NCBI GenBank assembly: GCA_903772945.1
Contig: CAICTM010000914.1
Coordinates: 1 to 42,844 of the forward strand
Source: Seminavis robusta
Lineage: Eukaryota > Bacillariophyta > Bacillariophyceae > Naviculales > Naviculaceae
Direction: 5' to 3'
DNA length: 42,844 nucleotides
The notes beneath the pieces are model-generated. The model saw only the letters and a program-made list of their open reading frames with translations. It was not told the DNA's origin and ran no database searches. Position numbers and translations under genes: made by a program. Position 1 is the first letter of the stretch, and the number at the start of each line of letters is the position of its first letter. Positions 1 through 11,600 of this stretch are shown here, one piece after another.

Positions 1-390
1 GAGAAAGCAACATGTAATCGCGTGTCCAACAAGAGTCTGCCTTGAGTTGCAACACCTTCCACAGCACTGGTACCGGGTGTCAACACCTACCTGTTCTCAT
101 CAGTGAGAAGATCCTATCTTCGTCATGACAACCAAATCTACCGGTTAACCGCCTCCCCTTTTGTCCTATGCAGACTGTAACATCAGCAACAACTGCATGT
201 GTGATACTAGTACTAGTATGGCCTACCGGTATGCAGCTCCTATGCATACTGTAATGATATCAGCAACTACAAAATCAGGGAACTATCCAATTTTGACATA
301 GCTTCATGCGCGTCATCTTAGAAAGAAGAAGAAACGGTCATTCCTGGGGTTCTCTGCTGCGGTAGTAATATTATCAGCGACTGTGACATA
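1..390. other. Intergenic, no gene seen
   Basis: I see no coding region or RNA gene. The stretch is AT-rich with several CTAG- and CCGG-centred short palindromes (for example around 208-235). It ends at the TA that flanks the MITE-like element. Confidence 0.5.
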
Positions 391-634
391 CAGTCTACTC
401 TCGCTTAAATCAGAATTTGTTAAATCATACTCTCAGTTAAATCAAGACTTATTGTAATTCCCCCATCCGTCACTAGTGGCTCATGACTAAGATTTGTTAT
501 GGTATTGTTAGGGTTAGGGTAGATTTCTCACGTACATCTATGTACACCCGGTACTAAAAGTGTTATATCAGACTCTCAGTTATATCATGACTTTCCCTAA
601 ATCCACCCCTCCTGATATAAATGAGAGTAGACTG
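391..634. mobile_element. MITE-like element with TA target-site duplication
   Basis: A 244-bp non-coding segment is bounded by imperfect 23-bp terminal inverted repeats. The left one (391-413) begins CAGTCTACTCTC and matches the reverse complement of 612-634 at 20 of 23 positions. TA dinucleotides flank it on both sides (389-390 and 635-636), as expected for Tc1/mariner-type insertion. Inside, 419-450 and 562-593 are a direct repeat with 28 of 32 identical positions. There is no transposase, so this would be a non-autonomous element. The family assignment rests only on the TA duplication and the terminal repeats. Confidence 0.6.
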
Positions 635-912
635 TACTAGTAGCTGCATTCACGTCATTCAAGAAAGATGGTGAATGAGTCGATTCAATCGAAACAATCA
701 TTCGTGGAATACCAGTATTATACTACTAAAAGAAGACAGAGTGCACCTTGGCTTAGCTTCAACAACATTCCAGAAAAAGACGCTGCGCTAAATAAGAAAT
801 CAAGTCCCAAAGACCGCTTACCGGTAGCTCGGTAAGGATTATGGATAGATGGGACTGGTGAAAATAATGACACGGTCGATGTTGAGCGACGCAGCTGCCG
901 TAACCATCCACA

Positions 913-1179
913 ATGACGATATTCACAATGTTATTACTAGTAATTAATGTTGTTCCCCACTTTGTAGCCATGGACAATGAGCAGAAAGTGCTACATTGTA
1001 TCATCGTGTTTCCAAATGGCCTTTGCGGCGTACGCACAACTAACTGTCCTTTTTATGAATGCAGCAAAAAGTGCAAGGCTCCAGGCCAGAGTTCGACTCT
1101 CCTGCACTACATAAAACCACTAAAACAGAGTGCTTGCGAACTTGTAATTTCTACCAAAAAGACCGACACGCCCAAGTGA
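913..1179 (+). CDS. Possible small secreted Cys-rich protein (88 aa, weak candidate)
   Basis: An ATG-initiated frame of 88 codons. Residues 1-19 (MTIFTMLLLVINVVPHFVA) look like a signal peptide, and the remainder holds six cysteines, an even number as in small secreted disulfide proteins. I recognise no family. Chance occurrence is possible at this length, there is no intron or homologue in the window to support it, and an overlapping minus-strand frame also exists. It could equally be non-coding upstream sequence of the giant gene. Confidence 0.2.
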   Translation: MTIFTMLLLVINVVPHFVAMDNEQKVLHCIIVFPNGLCGVRTTNCPFYECSKKCKAPGQSSTLLHYIKPLKQSACELVISTKKTDTPK

Positions 1180-1792
1180 TGGAAAAAGATCGGGTTCGGG
1201 CCCGGGACCAGTGAGGCCGAACGCACAGAGAACCATCCATTTTATGTTGGTGCAAGATAATTCCATGGTCCAAATAAATAGTCTAAATAAATGTCTTCAT
1301 TATCATTCTTACCCCGGGTATATCGTACAGTAGGTTTACCCTTTACCCGTTCTCATTCAAGCCTCAAACCATTCACCTTTGAGAAAGATCGCACGATTCT
1401 TTCCAACACGCCCTACCGTACCGCTGTACCAGATCTATGCCTACGTCCAAAAGACCGTCGCCTTACCCTTTTTTTGTTGAATGCTTCAATCAGCAATTGA
1501 ACGAAGACACAAAATAAGAAAGACAAGCAATACCGAGTCGAGTCATAATAAGCTTGGGTTGACATTGACTGTCCCTCTTGCTGTGCCTGTCTGATAACAC
1601 GCGTTGCCATTGCCGTTGTCGATCATTGCTGTATTGCTGTTGCTTTGCTGTTGCCGTTGCCGTTGCTGTTGTTTGTTGGTCCAACCGAGATACCGATCTA
1701 CAAGGAATTCTTGATTACCCTTTTAAAGAGAGGATCCAAAACACAAAAAGAAAAGAAAGAAAAACCCAGAAAAAGAAAAAGAAACCCTCAAG
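1180..1792 (+). promoter_or_regulatory. Upstream/5' leader region of the giant gene
   Basis: No supported gene. Around 1600-1680 there is a run of GTTGCC/GTTGCT hexamers, and the 60 bases before the ATG at 1793 are strongly purine-rich (A/G runs from about 1735), as expected of a leader. No TATA box can be assigned with confidence. The overlapping short frames here are low-complexity products of these runs. Confidence 0.35.
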
Positions 1793-2650
1793 ATGAAGCA
1801 TTTCGGCCTCCTCCTGGCCCTTCTGCTCCGACTCTCACTCTCGACCGAAAGTCTTACCAAGGCTGAAGATGTCCTTCCTGTACCCACTGGTATTGGTTCT
1901 ACTGGTACCACTACTGGTACCGGTACCATTGCTGAAGAAGCTACTACTACCGATCACGGAGAGATGGCTGCCGAGGCATCCGAAGACCTCTTTGATTCCG
2001 AGTATGATTCCGAAACCAATTCGGATCTCCGTGTTCCCAAATTTCAACAAGGCCAAGACCAAGATGAACTGGAAGACAAACAAGTTGTTGTTGGCCCTGC
2101 CGAGGCTCCCCTCACCGACCAACAAGATCTCAAGGAAGATACCCGTACTGGTTCTGGTATCACTGCTCGTACCAATACCAGAACCAACCTAAAGACTAAC
2201 CCTGACCCTACTCTGACCCTTGGGCTTAAGAAAGATATCAAACTGGATGTGCCGTTGCAGCGCGTCCTTGACCAAGACGACGCCGATCAGACCTTTAACA
2301 AGACCAAACAAGATCAACCCAACTCCACGAAGCCAGACCGAATCATCGTCATGGGCGATACTGGTACGGATTCCAAAGAGGAGACCAGCCCCAAGGACAC
2401 CGCCGCCAACGCCAACGCCAACACTGAATCCGTCAAGGTGGCCACGACAAACCACCCAGGACAAGATCCGCACATCGACACCCTCAGTAACAAGACCAGA
2501 TTGGAAGCCATGAAGCGGATGGCGTCTACAGACCTAAAGCACCAAGAAGAAACAAACAACGATGACCAAGAAGACACGGGTGCCCTAAGTGTCCGTCGAC
2601 ATGGTAGAAGGTTGGATGAAACCACCGACTGGTTGATTGGAAACACACGC
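1793..2650 (+). other. Signal peptide and acidic low-complexity N-terminus
   Basis: The start ATG opens a basic-hydrophobic leader, MKHFGLLLALLLRLSLS, a clear signal peptide. Residues of about 20-280 are rich in Asp, Glu, Thr, Asn and Gln, with no recognisable fold. A dibasic stretch, RRHGRRLDE (about 2596-2622), separates this segment from the first lectin-like module and could be a processing site. The start is chosen because it gives the signal peptide and no earlier ATG is in frame with an open path. Confidence 0.7.
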
Positions 2651-5600
2651 ATGTACGGACCTAGAGAGACCGCTAGCCTCTCCATTGGATGGACTGCCGC
2701 CCAAAACTTTTGCAAGGCACAGGGCGGATCTCTTGCCTCTATCAAGGAAATTTGCCCTCCGGATGGAAGTACCAATAGGATGCCCCTCTTTGGAATTCAG
2801 GATCAGGGCGGAGATCAGTGGGTTCCAATTTCTGACAGCCTGAATCAATGGGTAAACGTGGGAAGTGGCCAGAATCCAACCTGCACGAAGCATGGCGGCG
2901 CTGCTCCGGAGATTACCGGCCATGGACATCAGCATGGGTGGGGCAACTTTGTTGTGTGTCGTCCCCGTTGGTACAAGTTTGGAAACACCCAGGTCAGGGA
3001 TATTGGCGCTGCTGAAGATGGTGCCATTTGGGCAGTAAGTGCAAAAAATCCTTTTATGGTTCTTTGTCCTTTTTCACTATATATCACCCCCTGACTTTCT
3101 CATTTCCAACTCTTTTTCTGTTCCTCCCTCCATCACCATCACCCTCATTCTCATGGTGGGGCAGATTGGAACTTATGACTATGGTCGTCACACTGTTGGG
3201 GATTCATGGGAGGAAATAGGTGGATGTGCTAAAAGAATTTCAGTTGGAAGCAGCACAAACGTGGCGACTCTGAATAATGCGGGCCAAATTTACCAACGGA
3301 ACGGCAACAGTTGGGTGCTTGTACAAAGCCCTCCAGCTCGCGATATCAGTATCACCAAGGATGGAACTATTTGGATGACAGAATTGGTAGCTGGAAGTAA
3401 CTCTGGTGATGTCCATCGCAAGCGTCCCGCTGATCTTGATTTTTCCAATTTTGGAGGAGGTGGAGACCGCATTGCCGCTTCTGGTCCTGATGTAGTTGCC
3501 CTCTGTAACACCGGAGCAGGGAACTTACTTTGGGTTAATGCCGTTTCCCACTGGTACGAAGCTGGAACCTGTGATAACGGCGACATTGGCATGTCCAGTG
3601 ATGGAACGATTTGGACAACAGGAGTGCCGACAGGCCAGGCGAATCCTGGTCTCATCCGCAAATCCACGAAAATTTTGTCCCATTCCACCAAGTGGGCGAC
3701 CCCCATTCCTGGTCAAACTGGCACGAACATTGCGGCTGTCAGTGCAAACAAGGTCTATCTGGTGGATGCTGATTTTAATCTTTGGAAGTATGAGATCCCA
3801 GCCAAGAGAGAAGCAACCGGAATCACTCGGGTGTTTGGTCCAACGGATACCAGTGATGTCAAGAGCTATGATCAAGCAGAAGAATTCTGTGAATCGCAGG
3901 GAGGATCTCTTGCTTCCGCTGCCGATATCTGCCCCTTGGATGGATCTGCGCAACCATACTTTGGAATCCAGTCCGGAGATCATTGGGCTCCAGCTTCGGA
4001 TTATCACAATGCATGGGTCGAAGTTGGCGTCCATCCAGGCGATGCACCAACTTGCACGTTCCACAGAGACACTTACAATGGAGCAGATCCTGATTGGGGT
4101 CTTGACGGGAATGTGAAGCTAGCCTGGGAGTCACACTACATTATATGTAACATGAGGACCGCGATCTATGGACCCAGTCACACCACCAATGTCGAGTCCT
4201 ATGGCCAAGCTGTTTCCTTCTGCAATGCTAAAGGAGGAACTCTTGCTTCCAGATCGGACATCTGCCCCCTCAACTCTACTGTACCCTATTTTGGTTCTCT
4301 GGAGGCAGATCAGTGGACGCCCGTTGCTGACTATGCCAATGCCTGGGTCCAGGTCGGAGTCCATTCTGTAGCTTCATCGTGCAGTTTCCACAGGGAGACT
4401 TATGGAGATCCTGATTGGGGGGTTGATGGAAATCACAAGCAACCCTGGGAGTCCAATTTCATCATTTGTACCTCAAACAGAGTCCTCTATGGCCGAAACA
4501 AGAAAGTTGCTGTCAACACCTATGATAAAGCTCAAGCTTTCTGCAAGGCAAAAGGAGGAGCACTTGCTTCCAGTGCTGATGTCTGCCCCTCGGGGGCACT
4601 TACCCTACCATATTTTGGAATCCAGGTGGGGGATCAGTGGACCCCTGTCTCTGACTACAATAATGCATGGATCGAGGTGGGAACCGAGGCTAATGGCAAG
4701 CCAACTTGTCAAACTCACAACGCCTCATTCGGCGTAACTCCTGATTGGGGTTTGACTGGGACATGGGCTCCTGCTTCAAACTACCTTGTTTGCTCCAGTC
4801 GTTGGCACAAGTTCAATGGGTTGAAAGCTCAAAATGTTGGTGCTGCGGACGATGGAACCATCTGGGTGGTATGTGTGCTCCATACGATTGATCATGTGAA
4901 GTTTCGTTTTGCTTTCTTAGCCCTCATATTCCACGTCTGTTTGTATTGATGCAGATTGGAACACACGACCATGGCAATGGTTGTTATGCCATCTATCGTC
5001 ACACAGGTGCAGATGCCTGGGAAAACATTGATGGATGTGCTCAAAGAATTTCAGTTGGCAGCCAAGAACACATAATTGTAATGAGCCCGACGGGACAAAT
5101 CACTAAATGGACTGGTACTGGTTGGGTACTTGTACAAAGCCCTCCAGCTCGCGATATCAGTATCACCAAGGATGGGACCATCTGGATGACAGAATTGGTG
5201 GCTGGGAGCGATTATGGTCCTGTCTGGCGCAAGCGTCCCACCGATGGTGCTTTTGTGAAGTTTGGAGGTTCTGGTGATCGGATTTCTGGTTCCAGTTATG
5301 ACAGAGCCACCCTCTGTAATTCCTTGCCATCGATAAATTCAAACATGATGTTGGTTCATGATGGTTCCCACTGGTACGGAACTGGAACCTGCAGCAGCGG
5401 TGATGTTTCCATTACCGATGATGGAATCATCTGGACAACAGGAGTCCCCAATGGCCAGGGAGACCCTGGATTGGCCCGCAGGTCCACCTCTACAACAGCA
5501 CATGCTACCACATGGGGCACCCCGGCACAGGGCATGTCTGGTAAAGAAATTGCTGCTGTGACCGCAAACAAGTTTCTACTGGTGGATTCTAGCTACGGTC

Positions 5601-8600
5601 TCTGGCAGTATGAGATAGCTTCCTCTGATGATGACTTCATTCAGCCTACACCAAGGCCAACTCCTGCCCCCACTGTTTCTCCTGCCCCTTCTTCCTCCCC
5701 ATCCTCTACACCTAGTAGTCCGCCATCATCATCCCCATCATCCTTGCCTAGTGGGTTGCCATCCATATCACCCTCTGATGTGCCTAGTCTTGAGCCGAGT
5801 GCATCCCCGAGTTATGCCCCATCTCAGCAGCCATCGGACAGGCCGTCCCAAGTCCCAAGTTTGAGTTCTGGTCCCAGCTCACAACCAAGCTCATATCCAT
5901 CTACTTCACCCTCATCCAGCCCATCATTGGCTCCCTCTGGTGTTCCCTCTGACTATCCAACGATTGCTCCAACTTATGCCGCATTTGCTTCCACCGTTGG
6001 TAAGTTCCACTTGTCAAGCTGTCACACTCTCACATTGCATTGATAAACTGTTATACTATGATGAGCTCAACCTTGGTCAACTCCATCGTCATTTAGAGCA
6101 ACGGTGGCAGTCAGAGTGGGGGAGTATCAAAATGTTTGGACCTCGGAAAACGAAGGTGCTGGATGGTGGATGGAACTCTGCAGAAGACTTCTGCAATTCT
6201 CATGGAGGAACGATGGCCTCTCTAGCACAAATTTGTCCTACTGGGACAACCATTGCTGAGCCAGTCAATGGGATCCAATCAACAGAAGGCGATCAATGGG
6301 CTCCTATTGGAGACAGCGAAGGACAATGGGTGAATGTTGGAAGTAGTGCCCAGAACCCTGTTTGTACGAAACATGGTGGAAGCACGGGCCATGGTCATGA
6401 TTTGGGCTGGGGGAACTACGTGTATTGTTCCCCAAGCAATTGGTACAAGTTCAGTGGAATAAAAGTTAAAGATGTGGAGCAAACAATTCGAGATGTTGAT
6501 GCTGCGGAGGATGATACTATTTGGGTGGTACGTTTGTTCTTTTCAAAACTGAAGCTGACGCGTGTTGGTTTAAAGTGCAATTTGGCGAAATGCATATGAG
6601 TTCCTCTCCAAACTCAACTGGAAATTCCGTCCGTGCCCTGCTTGATTCAGATTTCAAACTACAAAGTAATGACTGACTGTTACAGTATCCATCGATATGT
6701 TGGAGGTGACACTTGGGAAGAAGTCAGAGGATGTGCCAATGCCATTTCGGTTGGCAGCCGCAATAATATCATTGTGAGAATACAGTTGACTGAAGTCTTT
6801 GGCTTTACATTTGGTGACCTCTGTCTCATATGCATTGCTGTACTTGTTCTGTAATGTTAGGTGACCACCACCGATGGGGAAATTCACCAGTGGACCGGGC
6901 ATGGCTGGACATTGATCAAGAGCCCTGCTGCCAGAGATGCAAGTATCACCAAGGATGGCACTATTTTTATGACAGAATTGGTGTCCGGACAGGTTTTTGG
7001 CGATGTCTATCGCAAGGCTCCGACAGATAATGATTTTGTGCTGTTTGGAGGCGCCGGAAGTCGAATCTCTGCTTCAGGACCTGACAGGGTTGCCCTCTGC
7101 AACACAATTGATGACAACAAACTCTGGAGCCATGGTGGTTCCCACTGGTATCAAACAGGAATGTGCGGCAATGGGGATATCAGTGTTGCTGCTGATGGAA
7201 CCATTTGGACAACAGGAGTTGCAAGTGGCCAGTCAAGCCCTGGATTACCCCGTAGATCACTTTCCATGAGTGCCTCAGCTACAACTTGGGACAAACCTGT
7301 TCAAGGGAAGTCTGGTACCAAAATTGCTGGTGTTCATGCGGACATGTTTGTGATGGTTGATTCTGCTGGGACTCTCTGGCAGTACAAGGTCCCAATCATG
7401 CCTAGCCAAGCAGGGACGACACCGCTGTTCGGACCTAGCCAGACAGCCAATGTGAAAACCTATGAGCAAGCAAAAGAATTCTGCCAGTCCAAAGGAGGAT
7501 CCCTTGCCTCCAGTACAGACATATGCCCTACCACTGATAATTGGCGCAAGCACAGTGTCAAGGCCCGAGATGTTAGCGTTGCAGATGATGGAACCATCTG
7601 GGTGGTATGTGTGCTTGATTACCACCAATCGAGTAAGGTTTTCCTTTGATTTCTCATCTTCATGTACTTATCCCTTGCATGCAGATTGGAACTTATGACT
7701 ATGGCAACAGATGTTACAGCATCTATCGTCACACTGCTGGTGATCCATGGGATTCATGGGGGGAACTAAGCGGATGTGCTCAAAGCATTTCAGTTGGGAG
7801 CAGTACAAACATTGTTGTGAGAATACAGTTGCCTGAAGTCTTTGGGGTTTTACAAATATTTGGTGACCTCTGTCTAATGCATTGTTTTGCTTCTTTTAAT
7901 GTCAGATTCTGAACAGTGGTGGCCAAATTTTCCAACGGAACGGCAACATTTGGGTGCTTGTACCAAGCCCTCCAGCTCGCGATGTCAGTATCACCAAGGA
8001 TGGAACTATTTGGATGACAGAATTGGTGTCCGGACAGGACTATGGCCCTGTCTACCGCAAGCGTACATCAGATACCAGTTTTGTGAATTTTGGTGGCGAA
8101 GGAGAGCGGATTGCCGGTTTAAATGCTGACAAGGCTGTACTCTGTAACACATTGGCGGGCAATCATCTCTATAGCCATGGTGGTGCTCATTGGTATGTCA
8201 CTGGAACCTGTGATAAAGGCGATGTGAGTGTTGCTTCTGATGGTACCATTTGGACAACTGGAGTTGGAGCTGGCCAAACCCGACCTGGTTTGCCTCGAAG
8301 ATCAACTGCTTTTACAGCCCATCACACTTCGTGGAGTCCTCCTGTCCAAGGCCACTCTAGTGGGATCATTGATTATGGTGGGAACATTGCTGCTGTGAGT
8401 GCCAGAGAGCAGTTCCTTCTGGTTGATTCCAACCTCAACCTCTGGCATTATGAGGCAGACAAGCCTTACTTTGGTATTCAGCCTGGCGACCAGTGGACTC
8501 CAGTTTCTGACTACGAAGATGCATGGATCCAGGTGGGGACACATCCATGGGGTGTGCCGGCATGTTCGTTCCACCGAGACACACACAATGGAGTGGATCC

Positions 8601-11600
8601 TGATTGGGGGATCAAGGATAACAAGATGCCCTGGGAAGGAAATTACATTTTGTGCAACATGGACAAATTTATTTATGGGCCCGATGATACCTCCAAGGTG
8701 ATTGATTATGACGATGCCAAGCACTTCTGTGATTTGAAGGGAGGGACCCTTGCCTCTTTTAATGAAATCTGCCCACTTCCTCTTGTGAAAAGACCATACT
8801 TTGGTGCTGCTGGTGGCGTCCACTGGACTCCATTTGGGGACTACCGCAACGGCTGGGTTGAAGTTGGTGGCAATGCAGTGGCTGATATGTGTTCCAGACA
8901 CAGGACCAAGTATGGTGACCCACGAATTGGATTAGGACCAATGTGGGGAGCAGAAGATGACAAGTTGGAAGGAGAAGCGGACTATGTCATTTGCAAGATG
9001 GAGGGTGTTTTCGTATATGGACCGAATGTGACCGTTGATGTCAAGTCGTATGCACAAGCCAAGACATTTTGCGCTGCAAGGCAACTCGTCCTGGCCTCCA
9101 GCTCTGACGTCTGCCCCCCGGATGGCTCAAACAAGCCATACTTTGACATCCAGACAGGGGACCAGTGGACACCGGTCTCAGACTATGACAATGCGTGGAT
9201 CCAAGTTGGGCTGCATACGGAAGTTTCATCTTGCAGTTTCCACAAGGACAAGTATGGAGATGCTGCTTGGGGCACCAGTGAAGACAAGAAAGATTTTGAA
9301 GCAAACTACATCGTTTGTACCTCTTGGTTTCACAAACACAGAGAGGCAACAAGTACTGATATTGCTGTGTCCAAGGCTGTGTTTGAGCGACGTGAAAAGA
9401 TCAACAAACTCTTCAGCATTCCAGATCACCACCTGCATGGAAGAATTAGCCGAAGCATTGCTCGGTACAAATATCCCGATGGCAAACAAAGGAACTTGTG
9501 TGCCTACTCAGAAAGTGGTTTCAACTTTCCCTACACCCTGGCATACTACAAGATGTACCCAGAGGAAGGGTCACTGGAGGTCAAGTACACTGCCAATCTT
9601 GAAGAAATGTATGTCACTAATGACCTTCAAATCATGAGACCCTTGACTGGAAATGGATACTTTTCTGTTGGTGACATCATTTGGGATGGAAAAGTTAATA
9701 CAACAGAGAATGGCACAGCTGTTTTGGTCCACCAAAAGAAGGCGCTATTGGTCAAAGGCAGCCGTTCTGCCTTGAAGAAACCCCTCTACTATCAGAACAT
9801 CTTCAATGCATCAATCGGATCTGCACAAGAGACAGAAGGAGGAGGACTGAACAGTGGCGGAGGAAGCGATACAAACACAGATATGCTCTCCACAAATGGA
9901 ACAGAAAACACGGGAGCAGTAGCAATCAATAAACCGACCTTGTGGCATGAGTACAGTGGGGTCACAGTTCGTGATGTTGGTGCTGCATATGATGGCACAA
10001 TTTGGGTGGTGAGTTTCCTTATGGGGTTCATATCTGTCTTTCTTGTGTGCGTGGACATCTAACACCCCCCTCTTCCGTGCTTTGATCAGATTTCGAACTA
10101 TACGGTAATGAATGGTTGTTACACCATCCACCGCAAACTAGAAGGAGACACCTGGGAGGAAGTCAGAGGGTGTGCCTCTGGCATCTCAGTCGGCAGCAGC
10201 GATAACATCATCATTACAACGGAAGAAGGGGAAATATTCAAGTGGAGTGGTCAAGGGTGGGATTTGATCCCAAGCCCCGCTGCACGAGATGCAACTATCA
10301 CTAAGGATGGAACAATCTTTTTGACAGAATTAAAAGATGGAACAGACTACGGCAATTTGTGGCGCAAGCGTCCATTTGAAGGTTCTTTTGTGCTGTATGG
10401 TGGATCTGGAGACCGAATTGCTGCTTCAGGGCCGGACAAGGTGGCCCTATGTAATTCCTTGCCATCTGTAAATGAAGATTTGCTTTGGAGCCACGGAGGT
10501 TCCCAATGGTATGTCACTGGAGTTTGCAACAATGGAGCTGTCAGCATTGCTGCTGATGGAACTATCTGGACAACAGGAGTCGGACAAGGTCAACAAGGCA
10601 GAGAAAGTGCTGGATTGGCACGGAGGTCTACCATCTCAACAGCCATTGCAACCACATGGGCTGATCCCATTATAGGACATTCCGGTGTGAAGATTGCTGC
10701 CATGAGTGCCATAGAGTTTGCGCTGGTTGATTCAGACAACAAGTTATGGCGATATGAGAATCCGGGTCTACGAGTTCCCAGGACTGGTAATACTCAAGTT
10801 TTTGGGCCACGAGAAACTGGAGCTATCAACAGCTATGACCAAGCACAGCAGTTTTGCGAGATGAAGGGAGGAACACTTGCTTCCAGTTCTGACATTTGCC
10901 CCTCTGGAAGGTAAGACACCAGTCCATTGATCGACACTCACGCTCATGCACTTTGCTTGTTCCCGATGCAAGCACAAACACCCATCTCATACTTCTTGTG
11001 GTTCAATTTGTAGCTCAAGCTGGCCTTACTTTGGTATCCAGGATGGTGATCAATGGACACCTGTATCAGACTACCGCAACGGGTGGATCCAAGTTGGGAG
11101 TCATCCAGTAGTTTCGACGTGCAGCCTTCACAGGGAAACGTATGGAGATCCTGATTGGGGTCTTGATGAATTTGAGAAGAAAGCATGGGAGGCTAACTAT
11201 GTCCTTTGCAGCATGAAGATCTTTGTGTATGGACCCACCGAAACTTCCCATGTCAACAGCTATGATCAAGCACGCAACTTTTGTGTTGCAAAGGGAGGGT
11301 CCCTTCCAGCCAGTTCTGATATTTGTCCCTCTGATGGTTCTGAACTTTGGCGGAAGGAGTGGGGAGACATCCACATGTTTGGGCCCAGCGAAACCAGTAG
11401 CCTGGCCATTGGATGGACCGCAGCACAAGACTTTTGTAATTCCAATGGTGGAACCCTTGCCTCTATTAAGGATATTTGTCCTCCTGATGGTGGTACCAAC
11501 TCCACGCCAGTCACTGGGATTCAGTCAACTGCCGAAGATCAATGGGCCCCAATTTCCGAACGTGAGAATCAGTGGGTAAATGTGGGTGTTGGTCAGTCAG

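Noticed and set aside
1190..1225. tRNA-like GGTTCGGGCC stretch
   Set aside because: No matching acceptor or anticodon arms can be folded around it.
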